From Chalara sp. BL73 (taxonomy: Eukaryota; Ascomycota; Leotiomycetes; Helotiales), in NCBI GenBank assembly GCA_918026815.1, contig CAKJVC010000188.1:186001-250000 (forward strand): a stretch of 64,000 nt of DNA, given 5' to 3'. The notes beneath the pieces were generated by a model, which was not told the DNA's origin, did no database searches, and saw nothing but the letters and a program-made list of their open reading frames with translations. The first letter of the stretch is position 1; each line of letters begins with the position of its first letter. Positions 11,688 to 23,921 of the stretch are shown piece after piece. Made by a program: the position numbers and the translations under genes.

Positions 11688-13205
11688 ATGACGTCTCTCT
11701 CGAATAAATGCGACGCTGTGTTTGCGGATCTCCCCCTCCTCAAGCAGCAGCTTCAGCAAAGTACCCACGGAGCCGATCTTTTCGACGTTGAAAGTGGGAT
11801 TGAGTACTTCACCGCGAACCAAATTGCGGCCCAAATCTCAGAAGCTGTTCGTGATTTCACGTCAGCTTCCACGGCGGTTGGCTATACCGCAAAGCTCCAT
11901 AGTGTCGAGAAAACAATAAAAAAATGTGCGAAAGCTCTTGAAGGATGCAAGAAACAACTCGACGATGCGGTTCGTTCGACAGGGAACAAGGAGGAACTTG
12001 AGAGCAAGGCTGTAGAGAACTGGAAGGACTTCGCGTTTGGAATCACACAGCTTTCCCTGTTGGTAACAATGAAACGGGTCGAAGTTCTTGAACTCCTGGG
12101 GAGCTCTCGATGCACTGTCAGTACAGTTGAGGCTGCGCCCCGTCTCAAGACAACATTCGACTTACAAGTTCACTAGACACCACACGATCCATTCCCAGAC
12201 TCGATATCCGCAGCAGGTGCTACTCCCATGAGTGCACGCAATCTCCAATCGCCTTTGCCAAAGGTTGAACACTCAAATGGACCCGGATCAGGGTACTCGA
12301 TAGAATCCTTCCTACGGCGGGCTAGAGGACAAGCTCATGATCTACCTCTGCCACCTGGTCATAATATATCGAGTGTCCATGGGCGCGCACATTCAGAATA
12401 CGGGCCCCGGAAACTAACCAAGAAAGGCTCTATTGCGCACTCAACTAGGATAACAGGACAGGCTTCGTTGCAGCCAGATGGCCGAGGCAACTCGATTCCT
12501 TCGAGCCATAGTTCGTCGGCTGTAAGTCATATAATCATCTCAGGTCATGACTACATCTAATATCACATCCAGAAGAGTGAAATTAGAACTTCTAGTTCAT
12601 CTAGTGCCCCGCTGCCCGGCCCCTTTAGACCTCCACCCCCAGCATACAGCCAGATTACAAAGTTGTCAACAAAGAACGAAAAATGGCAAGCTGGTAGCGT
12701 TAAAGAGAGCGAGGTGAAGGGCAACTTTTCGCCTGATGAACCAACAATGTCAACAAATACTATTCCTGAAAAACGTTCACTCCCTTCCAAACTCACACAA
12801 AACCCTCCTTACGTCTTTGCTCCAAACATTTATATGGTCAACCCAGCCTGGACTCCGCCGTTACAGCCCCAATGGAATGGTACTCGTCTGCCACCGCCAG
12901 TGCAGAGTTGGCAGCAATATCCCCAGCCTCCTCTCCAGATGTACATGGCGCCCTCGTTTCAGTCAAGCCAATATTTACCAATGGCTCAACCTCAACCGTA
13001 CGCCCCACCTGCCCCTCTGATGGTTCCTCCACAACAACGCCCACCAACATTAGCATATAAGAGCAGCACTTGGTCTTTACGGCAAAAGGTCGCGACGCAG
13101 GTATTCGACCTCTTAAAGCCCGAGGCGACTTGCTGTCACGGCATCCGACACTTCAAAGTCCATTCGGCATGTCCTTGCTGTATGAGCATGAGGTGCAACG
13201 GATGA
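11688..13205 (+). pseudogene. Coiled-coil / Pro-rich protein, one in-frame stop
   Basis: The frame from ATG 11688 continues through TAG 12174-12176 to 12521, where a GTAAGT donor joins an acceptor at 12571-12572 in phase (exon 2: 12573-13205). The N-terminal ~160 residues are helical and charged (e.g. VEKTIKKCAKALEGCKKQL), suggesting a coiled coil. The middle is Ser/Pro/Gly-rich. The C-terminal part is rich in Pro/Gln/Tyr (PPPVQSWQQYPQPPLQMYM) and ends in a small Cys/His cluster (CCHGIRHFKVHSACPCCMSM). No known domain was recognised. The stop is a probable CAG-to-TAG change, as the frame is perfectly open on both sides. If the TAG were a sequence error the protein would be about 480 residues. 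Confidence 0.5.
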
Positions 13206-13254
13206 AGTCTGCTACATAGAGTCGTAGATTTTTCATGCACGAGGAGCCAGGCTG

Positions 13255-13500
13255 CCAGACTACTGGATTGATTTATTGGGCTTTTTCTGACGAGTCATTC
13301 AACTCACTATACCTGCTGCTGAATTCCACCCATCTTAGTACCTTGCCCCAGAGCTTAGAGCCAAGGTCTGGGACGAGTTTGATTCTCTGGAACCCCACGA
13401 TATCTACGGCACTCTCCCCAAAGAGGGAGCCAGATTCAACGACCTCCTCAACACCACAAACCCAACAATCCTGCAAGTCTACCGCGAGTTATGAGGGCAT
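13255..13500 (+). pseudogene. Small relic with 2EXR/F-box-like start
   Basis: After a possible acceptor (TTAG near 13338) one frame reads LAPELRAKVWDEFDS followed by ARFNDLLNTTNPTILQVYREL and then stops. The LAPELRAKVW segment resembles the start of 2EXR or F-box domains. The fragment is short, lacks a clear start and is flanked by stops, so I treat it as a relic. Confidence 0.3.
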
Positions 13501-15049
13501 GGGTTGGAGAAGTTCAGCCTCAACCGATGCAACTCATAACATGAACAGATTCTCGATCTTGAAACTCATGGGAGTCTATTGGTTCAGCACCCCACAGATC
13601 CGCCTCGTTCAGAACATCGTCGTCATCAATCCACAGAACCGACCCGACGATTAGGGGGGTTCGAGTGGCGCCAGGAGAGACTACTAAGAATATTAAGTGT
13701 TTTGCTGTACCTGTCTTGGTATGAGTTCCAGGCTTGTTTTGCTAATGCTCTGGAATCCAACCGACACCCCATCACTTGATACCGCTACTCTCCCCTCCCT
13801 ATAGGATCGCCAAAGTTTGGACTTGGCTGGAAGCCACTGCTGTCCACAACCTACTCAAACCTGTGCGTATAGCGTTACGGGGTCTACAGAAGCTCACCAT
13901 AAACCTTCGTGGAAAACTGGTCACCGACGAAGGGAGCTTTAAGAGTGTTCATACGTACGTTTGTCCCGAAATCTGTTGGGCTCTGTCATAGGATTTGGTT
14001 TTGATCTGATCTTTCTTTTTTTTGTGGGCAATCTGTGGTTTTGACAAGACTCAAGGGAGAATACTGAACCGTGAATGATAAAAGAAAACCGAATTCGGTT
14101 GTTTACCTTGAATATATAAGCAATTGTAACCAACAGCATAACTTGCATAAATCTTTCCAAAATTCAATCTCAAGCGGTTAGACTGGCGATGAGGTTTTCT
14201 TTTCATAATTACTGTTTTGGTGATGCTCATGATTTAAACATGTCCTTGACTGCAGAATTAATTGGTTGATGCCTCTGAAGTCAATGGTCAGTAAATGGAA
14301 CTCAACAGAGTCTTAATTACAAAAATCTGTCGTATCAGAACTTTTTATGAAAATGGGTTCCATTCAAAGTTGCTTGAGGCCACTGATTTGCTTGCCTAAA
14401 TGAGAGTAGCTGATGGCCCACCAGTGGCCTCTTCGAATAGCTGAGAGCCAGCATCTCTTCGCCACCGAACTTCCAGCTCCTGAAGCCCTTGCACTATTCT
14501 GTAAGGATTAAATATCTACGCCTTGCATAAAAAACCCCCAACTCGGAATTGCACATACTTGATCTTTTTCCGAACAGGCACCCTAATAGACAGAACAAGG
14601 GCCATGATCCTTCGCAATAACGGGTGAATGTGTCAGACAAAAAGTGACCACGTCTTGTCTGGTTTGCTTGCGTTTGTAGGGTACTCCACGGTTCAACAAG
14701 ATGCGTGGCCCTGTTCAGAGTTGATAAGTCCTTAATCTACGTTGGCACTTTTTGTTTGTGAAGTCTTTTTACAAATACGTTTCTGTCGCTAGACACCGTG
14801 TCCTGTGATTATACCCAAAGAACAAGATCGAATATTTTAATGATATGATTACGTTCTAGGCGTATGAGAAATGACTTAACAGTGGCTTGCTTACTTGCTT
14901 TCATACGCCCTCCTTGACGACAAATAGGAGTTTTACTGTTCATCCACTGACTAAACTCGTGACTTGCAGAAAGTTCCTGGTTAGCTTTCTGGAGACGAGC
15001 AGTCAAATTATGGACAGACATCCACACCCTGCCCGATAATAACCCGCTT
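13501..15049. other. No gene recognised
   Basis: 13.55-14.0 kb contains short open segments on the plus strand (e.g. 13776-13991) that may be exons of an unrecognised gene. 14.0-15.05 kb is AT-rich with no coding signal that I can support. Confidence 0.4.
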
Positions 15050-16470
15050 CGCAGGAATACGTCTCGAATGCGAAAATTCAGAAAACAGCACCGCTCGCCA
15101 CTCTATCAGGTGACAGACGCACTCAAGGATATAGCAATGGAGGACTTGGAAACTATCAACCCGTTCACACTAGCACCCTGGGAGAAGCGAGTACAGACTA
15201 TCGATGACGGTACAACGGAAGAGAGGATAGATGCGGATTGGACAGTACGCATTGCCGTAAGCAGCTCGGCGAGGAACAGCGTGGTGGGAGTAGGCGGAGC
15301 TGTCCAACTGGCGACGTCAGGACATGGCAGCCCGAAGCTCGAGACCTTTCCTCTACACTCGGCATGGGATCCGAGCAGAATCCATATTCCGGAGAACTAG
15401 CAGCGATAGCGCAAGCGTTGGGCTCGCTGCCAAAGCTCAGATTTCGCAGCATCGTGCTGCTAACAAGCAATAAGGCAGCAGTACTCACACTTAGGCAACC
15501 TCGTCAGCAGTCTGGGCAAGAGCACGTCCGCCATATCTACAAGTCCATTAGATCACTACGGAAGGAGGGAAACGTGATATTAATTATGTGGACCCCTTCA
15601 AGCGAAGAAAATGAACTCCTAAAGCTCGCCAAGGAGAAGGCAAGAGAGGCTACCCAACAAGGCGCTACTCCACAAATACAAACTCCCAGAATGCAATCGA
15701 CAACCCTCAACGTGGCACGATCTAAACTAGGCACTGGCAGGAGCTTGCCAGAAAAAGTCGGAAAACATTCCAAAAGAGTTGACGCAGCACTGCCAGGTAA
15801 ACATACACGACAGCTCTACGACAAACTAGCATGGAAGGAAGCGAGCGTCCTCGCTCAACTCAGGACTGGCATGGCAAGACTGAATGCGTATCTCCACCGA
15901 ATCAAAGCAACAGCGACAGATCAGTGTACATGTGGACAAGCAAGAGAGACAGTAGAGCATTTCCTCTTCCGATGCAGGCAATGGACGGCGCATCGAGCAG
16001 AGATGCTTCGATGCACAGACACACATAGAAGCAATATCTCCTTCTATTTAGGAGGGAAATCGCCATCAGATGACAAAGGCTGGACTCCGAACATGAAGGC
16101 CGTTCGAGCAACGATACAGTTCGCAATAGCCACCGGCCGACTCGACGCAAATCAACCGCAGATGAGTCAGAGCACTTAGCCACCTACATCCGACCCAACC
16201 TACACCCATCGCCTCGTGCCACAGACAGCAGGCACCGCTTCAGTTGCCGAAGATAGGATGCTGAACACTTGGAGAATTGCCTTCAAGCTAGCCTACTAAC
16301 AATACTACTAACCCACGAGAATCCGTAAGAAATAGGAAAGAAGAGGAAACATAGGCTAGAAATGAACTCTGTATGGGCTCAAAAGGAGACTAGGATAATT
16401 CTTCGGAAATGTATTAGTAGATCAGTGATAGTTGCCCTCTCGGCTCAGCCGCCGGGCGTAATAAATTGTG
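15050..16470 (+). mobile_element. 5'-truncated LINE (Tad-like), RNase H and C-terminal finger
   Basis: Plus-strand ORFs 15068-15400 and 15238-16179 join by a frameshift near 15345. They give the C-terminal end of a non-LTR retrotransposon polyprotein. Visible are an RNase H-like domain (SARNSVVGVGGA, then EQNPYSGELAAIAQAL, then TSNKAAVLTLRQPRQQSGQ) and the terminal Cys/His motif CTCGQARETVEHFLFRC followed by W. The reverse transcriptase and endonuclease parts are absent, as expected for 5' truncation during target-primed insertion. The 3' part (16180-16470) is non-coding and ends near CGGGCGTAATAAATTGTGTG. The element cannot move on its own. The right border is approximate because no target duplication was identified. 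Confidence 0.8.
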
Positions 16471-17163
16471 TGTGTGTACGGTAGATGTGTAACACGATAA
16501 TATCGCGCTGTACCTCTATACAATGTCTTAATCTCTATGCGTGATGCCATCTTGCTCATTATTCCCGATGTCTCTAAATTCGTGATCTTTAGAGGCTGCT
16601 CTCCAGGCCTTAAATTCTACAGACTAGAAGATAGAAATCTTGTATGGTATTCTTTCGTCCGATAGTCATCGAACAAAGCTTCAAACTTAGTCCTATGATT
16701 ATGGGCGTCTATTCTTACATACACAGTACCACTCAATATGTGCTTTGTGTACAGTATTCTTGATATCACTTTCGTGTAATACTAAAAAATTGTAAACTGT
16801 GGATCTCAAAATAAAAACGTTACGTGTCAGAACTGAAACTAATTCCGCTTCCTACTGTTCGACGGCAATGATAAGTTGACAGAGGAAGGCATAGACTAGA
16901 AGATGCCTTTCTTGGAAAGCGGGAAATGACTCCGAATATCTTGTGCTGGGGCATTTAGCACAGCTGACCAGATACAGTGATATTGGCCGTCTGCTAGAAT
17001 TATCATGAGTAATCCGTCGAAATTCTTGCGGGGGTAGATGAGAATGTGATAACAGGCTTGTGAGCCTGAATTGTGTGCCCTCTTGAATTGGATGTCCGCC
17101 AGAAAAGGCTCCACTAATACTTGCCTGATGTTTGCCTGAAAATTAGGGCTGTAATACAGAGTC
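16471..17163. other. No gene recognised
   Basis: Non-coding sequence between the LINE tail and repeat B2. The minus-strand ORF 17165-16896 has no recognisable domain. Confidence 0.4.
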
Positions 17164-17700
17164 ACGTGTCAGTTTTCCAATTTCAGAGGTGTACTGTAGC
17201 TTTCAGCACACTATTCCAAAAACGGTTCGCTACCTCGGCAAAAGTACTGATCTGCGTGGCGAGTTCAGATAAATCTGTATGGTATAGCCGCCATAAGGCT
17301 TGAAAATGATTTCAGGCATGGTATTGGATATATATAACTCAGGTAACACCCTATATAGAAAGTAGAAGTGAGAGAAGTACTAGGGTGGAGGTTTGGTGTC
17401 ACGTCGCGTGCTCCCAAGCACACGTGATCCATATTAGGCGAGCTCCCCGAGCTCCTCGTGTATATATAGCCTGCTCTCCCCGAGCCCCCTCTTCCTTCCT
17501 TAGCTATAGATTCTCGTATAGTACCACAGCTGCCCTCTGTATCTGTAGATCCACAGCTCGTGCCGTGACATTTGGGAAAGGAACTGTATTATAGACTTTA
17601 AGTAAAGGCATGCTATAAATCAGGCTAAGAAAAGCTTTTATAATTTTTTTTCTTAGTGAAGGGTCTCAATATGTTTAGAATTGACTATAAAACATAGCTA
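17164..17700 (-). repeat. Interspersed repeat B, copy B2 (carries a solo LTR)
   Basis: Reverse-complement match to 8864-9234, interrupted by the 174-bp LTR at 17397-17570. Without the insertion and one copy of the pentamer the length is close to that of B1. Its right end coincides with the TA at 17699-17700, after which the family A terminal repeat starts. Confidence 0.8.
17397..17570. mobile_element. Solo LTR (174 bp), TSD TTTGG
   Basis: It begins TGTCACG and ends CGTGACA, a perfect 7-bp terminal inverted repeat with the TG...CA ends of LTR retroelements. It is flanked by the 5-bp direct repeat TTTGG (17392-17396 and 17571-17575). A TATATATAG box lies inside. A second copy of identical length lies inverted at 34964-35137, and repeat B1 shows the same site without the insertion. 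No internal retroelement genes lie next to it, so it is a solo LTR left by recombination or a very short TRIM-like element. Confidence 0.85.
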
Positions 17701-18135
17701 ACGTCCCTCCCTGCGTGCCGAGAAACCCTGCGTGCCGAGAAAAACATGAGGTACTTTGACTTTACGCATTCTCAACTCCACACCAGCTTATAAGTCTACA
17801 AAAATAAAAGATCAGTAGCATTACACAGCTATTTATTAGCAATTTGACACTTTCCGAAGAAAATTTTGTTTTCGCATTGTCACTTTTTCACCTGATTTAT
17901 AAGAAGCCTCTATTTAGGCTTTAGTATGAGCTTTCTGCTACAGTTATACTAGTAAGCTCTTATTATCTCTTACACGTCTTAAAAGTTCTTATCTAAGCCT
18001 CAGATCTATATTTTTTTGTCCGAGACTTTTATAAGCTTTGTGGCTACTATGACGCGCAAACAGTTGTATAGTCGCCACGCGGTTCAGTACCTCTGATCGA
18101 CAGAACTAACGATTCTCGGCTAGCAGGGACTAACC
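17701..18135 (+). repeat. Family A terminal repeat, copy A2 (left TIR)
   Basis: Aligns with A1 (3823-4183) and with the reverse complement of A3 (23922-24357). It shares with A3 the inner block that reaches AACTAACGATTCTCGGCTA, which A1 lacks. Confidence 0.8.
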
Positions 18136-19209
18136 CCGCACCTCCCGCAAAGCTGCAGTAAGTTAATTTCGCCGTAATTCCGCTTATATAATCAACAGGC
18201 AAGCTTGTGGCTCTCGAGGTAAGGACCTTCACTATTAGCAACAATACTTGGTTAGCAGTAAGTAGTGTCTTGTTTACACAGCTCTTCCCAGTAAGATCTC
18301 AATCTACTTTGTTTAGAAAACCCTGACCTCTACAGTCACAGCTTCAAGCACGCTGACCCAGCTACTGACAACAGAGACACGCAACGTCGCGAACGTTGAT
18401 GGCTCTACCTCCCTACCAACCTGAACGCTCTCTTCGACCAAGTAACCTTAAGAGCAGCGATATCGACACGCATTTCGCAGACCAGTGCAGCGCTTGTCAG
18501 CGGGCATGGTTTTGAGAGGATGACTGCCCCAAATGTCAAAAGTAATTGGCTTTACGAGTCTAATTCCTGGCTGTATTTTCTCGAGACGGCGGTGCACAGC
18601 GTGTATATATAGGGGGACACACACACATACGAACAGAACGTCACGATCTGGTGAGAGTAGAAAACGGAACAAATGGAAAGATAAAGAATGGAACTCGCAA
18701 AGTCTAAGTCCAGAACAAAATAGTGTTACGGTAGGAATAAAGAAGCTGTGGGGGCGCGGATTATCCAGACGAGGCCATATGTTCCCAACCCGTAATCGAT
18801 GTCCTCTCGCAATGTATAGAAGAGATGTACCTGGTAGGCGAGCCATTAGATTCAATGGCCAATTAATCCATCCCTGAGCTACGTGTCGCGTGACTTATTC
18901 ATTATGCGGACGTTATTATTAGCTCTGCACATGATCAACATTTTATAGAAGATTCTGGAAGTGATGAGTAATCATCAAACTACTATAAATTTTTAGCCTC
19001 CCCTAGGACCCTCTATGAAGTAAAGGAAAAACGAAAAAGAGATATTATATCGAGAGCTTTATACATGTTTCACTGACAACCATTACTTTTTATGTTACTT
19101 GTTTTAACCTTTGTTGAATCTGAAAAAATGATAATTTCCTTGTCGAATGTTCTAAAACAATACTCCTGTCACAGACAGCTTCACAAACAGGTCGATAACT
19201 AGTAGGTAG
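18136..19209. other. Non-coding part of the TIR segment
   Basis: ORFs overlap on both strands near 18448-18877, each the antisense of the other, with no recognisable domain. A GTGTATATATAGGGGG box lies near 18600. Nothing else is supported. Confidence 0.4.
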
Positions 19210-20081
19210 CTAGAGCAGTTTAGTGGTACTATCTGTTAGCCAGTATTTGGACACGTGTAAGGTGGGAAAGTGCTGGCCGTCAGGGGAGAAGGCCACTGAG
19301 GTGACCGTATCCGTATGACTCTCGAGGGCTGGCAGCAGCTGCTGGCCTGTAACCGCGTCCCAGCGCCGGACCGTCTTATCGTCAGACCCAGACACGATCT
19401 GCTTGCCGTCGGGGGAGAAGGGCTACTGAAGTGGCCGTATCCGTATGGCCCTCGAGGGCTGGCAGCAGCTGCTGGCCTGTAACCGCGTCCCAGCGCCGGA
19501 CCGTCTTATCGTCAGACCCAGACACGATCTGCTTGCCGTCGGGAGAGAAGGCTACTGAAGTGACCGTATCCGTATGGCCTTCGAGTGTTTGTAGCATCGC
19601 ATTCCAATATGTTTCTACTTTAGGCTTTCTCTGGATCTAAGATAGAATACATTCTTCGAACGTTTCTCGAACAATGCTTTTTTCTGGGGCGAAAACAAGA
19701 GCCGAACAATATGCTTGAAGAAGCGCCTGCTCAATAATTGATCGGTTGAATACGGCAAACCGCGTTGCATCTTGTATAAACGGACGCAAATTAGGACTTT
19801 TATCAAACTTGTTCACATTAGGATAATCTAACAACGACGAAACTACACAAAAACGTACTTGAAGATCCTTGAGCTTCCGAATTATAACTACGCCTTCTGA
19901 CACGCTTTTCAACAGGCTCATCGCCTCAAGCCAATACAAGAAGTACTGGCGGAGGAAACTGTAGACCGGGCCGAGGTCCTTGAGGTCTTTGATTGTGTCT
20001 TCTCTCGTTTGACATTCGAGGAGATGATCTACCCAGTAGAGACAGGAGTACCGCACTGTGGCGAGGGAATCAGGATCGGGC

Positions 20082-21364
20082 CAGTGATCGGAATGGTCCG
20101 GTATGGTATGGTATGAAGGTCAAACCATACCATACCAGCTGCTTATACGGTAACCGGTATGGTCTTACCGGTAAGACCAGCAATACCGCCAAGATCGCCA
20201 AGAATGAGGCTGAGGCAGAAAGGGGATGAATTTGACTATAAGCTACCAACATCATCACTGCCATTCTCACTATCCTCTTCATTACTGCTGCGGCTTTGGA
20301 AGATGATTGAGAAGCGCCGGATTCAAAAAGGGGAGTAATTCTCGGAAATACGGATTTTCTAATTGAAAGAAAGCAATATGGCAGTACACAATCCAACGAA
20401 CTAGAAGCTCTCTGAACTTCTCAATTGAGTCTTTCCAAAAGAAGGTGTTGGTAGCAGCCGCGCCGTTCTGCTGTTCGAGCACAGACTTTCGAGTCGAACT
20501 ATGTCTCTTGACACCACTCTGGGGATCAATCTGGTGCTTGTGTTCAAGATGATTTCTCACTCCAGACGTGCCGTTGATAACAAGTAGCTCTTGCTTGTAC
20601 TTTCCGATTGCACACTCATGGCAGTAGTACACCTCTTTTGTATCGCTGCCTCGAATATAATGAAGACCGTACTTCCACACATGTGATGAGCTAAGACGAG
20701 CTGTCTTCTTTGTAACCTTCGCGCGATTTACGCATGTGATACGGTCTTGTGCGAACTCAACTGGCGGCTCGGGATATTGAATAGGAGTGTGGTGGTGTCG
20801 AGGCAGGTAATGTGGGAGCAGGTGATGGCGTAGGAGACTTGAGGGCTATTGATGTTGAACGTGTAGTCAACAAGGACGGCGAGGTTGGAATTGGAGATCC
20901 CATAATGATGATATATAAGCAGGCTGTTGTAGATTACGTTCTATTATTCTAATAGTTAAGTGAAAGCTCTCATGTTTCTTTGTTCCTGCATATACTAACC
21001 AGTTTTGTCAGATGGCGGGATTATGTGCAATAAACAGCATTCGACTGATTAATTGAGACTACAGCTGTTAATGCTTATATAAACCATCTGAACGATAGGC
21101 AGCCGTAGGCTCCAATACTAAAAGCTAGGTATTCTTGCATAAAGAGTCAACCATGTGACTCATCATGTGACTCAATCAACAATTTTGGTCTAAGATTCAG
21201 CCACTTACCGCCACCCGCCTCTCTATCTCCACCTATTTATAGCCATACCGGTAAGACCTGGTATACCGGTAATACCATGGTATTGAGATATCCTCAGACC
21301 ATACCAGGTCTTGGCGGTATATACCATACCAATACCAACTCATACCGGACCATTCCGATCACTG
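20082..21364. mobile_element. hAT transposon, internally deleted, TSD GATCGGGC
   Basis: The terminal inverted repeats begin CAGTGATCGGAATGGTCCGG at both ends (20082 inward; 21364 inward on the other strand). An 8-bp direct repeat GATCGGGC flanks the element (20074-20081 and 21365-21372), the target size of hAT elements. Subterminal motifs with ACCGGTAAGACC recur near both ends (about 20150-20180 and 21243-21275), as hAT transposases require. At 1283 bp it is too short for a full transposase and keeps only the N-terminal BED-finger part, so it is a non-autonomous deletion derivative. It sits inside NLR1. Confidence 0.92.
20282..20903 (-). pseudogene. hAT transposase fragment with BED zinc finger
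   Basis: The ATG at 20903 (minus) opens a Ser/Thr/Pro-rich leader (MGSPIPTSPSLLTT) that loses frame near 20765. The adjacent frame then carries HVWKYGLHYIRG, YYCHECAIGKYKQ and GVRNHLEHKH, a C-x2-C...H-x4-H BED finger. This is followed by LLVRWIVYCHIAFFQLENPY, the conserved start of the hAT catalytic region. The ORF stops at 20282, where the internal deletion begins. BED fingers bind the transposon's subterminal repeats. The catalytic Asp/Glu residues and the C-terminal dimerisation domain are missing. Confidence 0.85.
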
Positions 21365-21880
21365 GATCGGGCGGTTCTACTTGGTCGATAGAGATTCCGG
21401 GAGCCCTTAGATTATAGATATCACGCCGTAGTGTCATGGACATGACTTGCAGTGATCGAGAGAAGATGCTGTTATGCACGTCTTGTGCTCTGAAGAGAAG
21501 TGGTTCTTGAGGTGCCTTTTTAATCAGAAAGTCCTTTGCTGACTGGTGCACAAAAAAAATCGTACGTTCTCGAATTGCGAGAAAGGATCTGCAGTAACCT
21601 ATGATCTCTGCTAAAGCTTCATATTCGCCATTAACTCTATTGGGCATATTCACTAAAGTCACTAGCTCGTCAACTGTAATGGGCCGATACACAGTCGATA
21701 CGACAGCCAGTACACTTATACAGAGCTCAGAATCCTCTGACGCTATGATTTAATCCAGCATCCGCTGGTAAAGTGCATCGAGTCCAGGCGGCAATGCTTT
21801 CAACTTCTGGACGGCTTTCTATCCTAAAAGATTCGACAGCTCCTGGCAAACTAAAGCTACTCAGAAAAAAGTACTATGTG

Positions 21881-23921
21881 CGTTCAGCGAAAAATGTTGC
21901 TGGATAACGTTTCGTGTTTCGCTTTTATATTTGTTTTTCTTTTTTAAATCGTGAACTTTAGTTTAAATGAAAGTCGCAACAGCAGTAAAAACGGAATTTG
22001 CATTCAGCTCGAAACATAGCGTTCGCTTCTGCATTGCAGTGTCGAGCGTTTTTTCAATTTCTGGCTAGTTGCGGCTAAAGACTACTTATTTAACACGAGT
22101 AGATACAAATGAAATCTGCGCGATGAAATCTAATAATTTTAGCAAGTCAACTACGCACTTATCGAGCGTATCGACAATCAAATAAGTATTATCTAAATTT
22201 GCATTTTGTAGAATGCCAAAAAAAATCTTAGTCAAAGCAACCCAGGCATTCGCATTTTCAAAAAGCGTTTTGCCAGTTTTATCGTAGCTCGTTTGTACAT
22301 GCGAAACGAAAAATAGCTGTTAGTCGACTAGCAAATAAATCAGACTTCGTAGCACGGTTGTAGCGCGGTTGATCCGGGAATCTGTAGCCTGGCAAAAAAA
22401 GTACGACAAAAGTGCAAACTTGGTTAACGAATTTTGTAGTTTATCGGCAATACCGCAAAGCAACATTGTTTTGCTTTTCCTAAGGTCGCTCTTGATCTAC
22501 AGTAACCGATTGTGTTGGCTAGTACGCTATTGTTGAAAGTCGGAGGTTTTTATTACTTATCGGTAAGCCTTTTTTAGTAAGCTACTTTTAGTAGCCTCGA
22601 TACGTTTTTTGTTAAAGCGGAAGTCGGTAAGCCGTAAGTTTTGCATACATTTTTGTACTTCGCGAAATTTATTCCACAGCCGATCGAACGCTTTCGCTAC
22701 TTTTTCGCTATAAGTAAAAACTATAAAAACACTAAAAATGCTTAGCAATAAATACGCTTTATTCTTTTTTTGCTTCGTTTCTCGATGTTCGATCTACCGC
22801 ATTCGCTCATCGATGTGAAATTGAAATAAAGATTTTCTTTAGAGCGCAAAAAAAGAAATGTTTATTGCTTTGCAGATTTGCTTCTGGAGAAAGCTCTTGT
22901 TACTAAATCGCTTGCTTTCGAGAAAGAAAAACTCCACCGAAGCTAAAGCAAGAAACTCTTGGAGTGTCCAGCCTCAAATAAACTATTTGTTTTCCCGAAA
23001 GCTTAATTCTTAAGTATGCTTTAACGACAGATCGCTTGCTTTTCGCTTCTTTGTCGAAACATCCGACAAATAAACATAATATCGACTTGTACTGCGATAC
23101 TAACGAAACATAAAGTTGATAGAATGCTTAAGTTCGGCCTTGTTTTGCTTGTTAATGCAGCAGGTATTAACCCAAAAGTATAGCAGACTATTTTGTTTAG
23201 CTTGTTTTCTACAGAACTTAATTTTTTTGAAACTTTTCTTGTTCTGGCCAGTCTCGCTTATCACTTCAGCATATGTGACTTTTTTGCTATTATTTTGTTT
23301 CTATGTGTGCGAAAGTATAGCATACTTAGGTATATCGCTTTTAAAAAACTCGGTCAGGCTGAAATCGCTATCGTTGTTGTACTGTAGCAAGCGCATTATT
23401 CGACTAGGTTCAAGAATCGCGGAAAAAAAGGTTTTCGGTAGTAGTTAAGCCGTCGAGTTGGCATAAATACGAAAAGTGAAGACTTCATGTCGAGTTAAGG
23501 CTGGCGCACTTAGCTAGGCGGCAGCCTCGCGGTAATAGCATCGTCGTACATTACTGGAAGCGCGCAAGACCGGCCCAGTCGCTCAGGCTCACCGGCGAAG
23601 TTAATCTTGATTAACAATAATGTATTCTTGTTGCTAAAAAAAAAGCTAAAAAAATCTGGGAATTGAGTAATAAAAAAAGAAATCTCGGACCCAGAATCTA
23701 TTTTCGATTATTTATTTAGTGTCGAGCTTCCACTTCTACCATGTTCGATTTTCTAGCTTTAAGCCTTAAGCTAACATTTCTTAAATTAGCATTGAAATGT
23801 AGTAAAATGTAGTCATGTAAAGCGTAACTCAGCAACGGGACTGCGAAGTGCGGCGTTTTCCCCAGAAGCTCAATAAACGGTCATGTGCCTGTTTCTGCTT
23901 TGTGCGGCTGCTATTCCACCG
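21881..23921. other. AT-rich non-coding interior of the TIR segment
   Basis: About 2 kb of AT-rich sequence with many stops in all frames. The plus-strand ORF 23116-23448 is Phe/Leu-rich and looks like chance hydrophobic sequence. This may be heavily mutated former coding DNA, but no family could be recognised. Confidence 0.4.

Larger units (their letters stand above)
19210..21880 (-). pseudogene. NACHT-WD40 NLR pseudogene (NLR1), interrupted by hAT
   Basis: Read right to left, about 21880-21693 encodes decayed NACHT-associated sequence (e.g. LPPGLDALYQRMLD) and 21692-21373 continues YRPITVDELVTL and FFVHQSAKDFLIKKA. A hAT element intervenes, then 20073-19637 gives VRYSCLYWVDHLLE, then ATRFAVFNRSIIEQA and YCSALVFAPEKS. 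Three near-identical WD40 repeats of 126 bp follow ([32 protein letters not shown]). Removing the hAT and one copy of its 8-bp target rejoins the frame exactly (VEPPDP then DSLATVRYS). Other lesions are a TAG at 19637-19639 where NLRs have Trp, and a one-base insertion near 19422 inside a WD repeat. The N-terminal effector domain and Walker A are missing, as homology stops near 21880. Such proteins are STAND receptors used in fungal incompatibility and immunity. This copy is dead. Confidence 0.85.

Noticed and set aside
15198..16183. Minus-strand ORFs across the LINE (15488-15198, 15773-15537, 16183-15902)
   Set aside because: They are antisense shadows of the RNase H coding region.
20101..20180. 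Dense GGTATGG/CCATACC palindromes as a possible regulatory hairpin
   Set aside because: Better explained as the subterminal repeats of the hAT element, since matching motifs occur at its other end.
23116..23448. Phe/Leu-rich plus-strand ORF resembling a membrane protein
   Set aside because: The composition follows the AT-rich DNA. There is no family pattern, and an overlapping frame gives similarly hydrophobic sequence.
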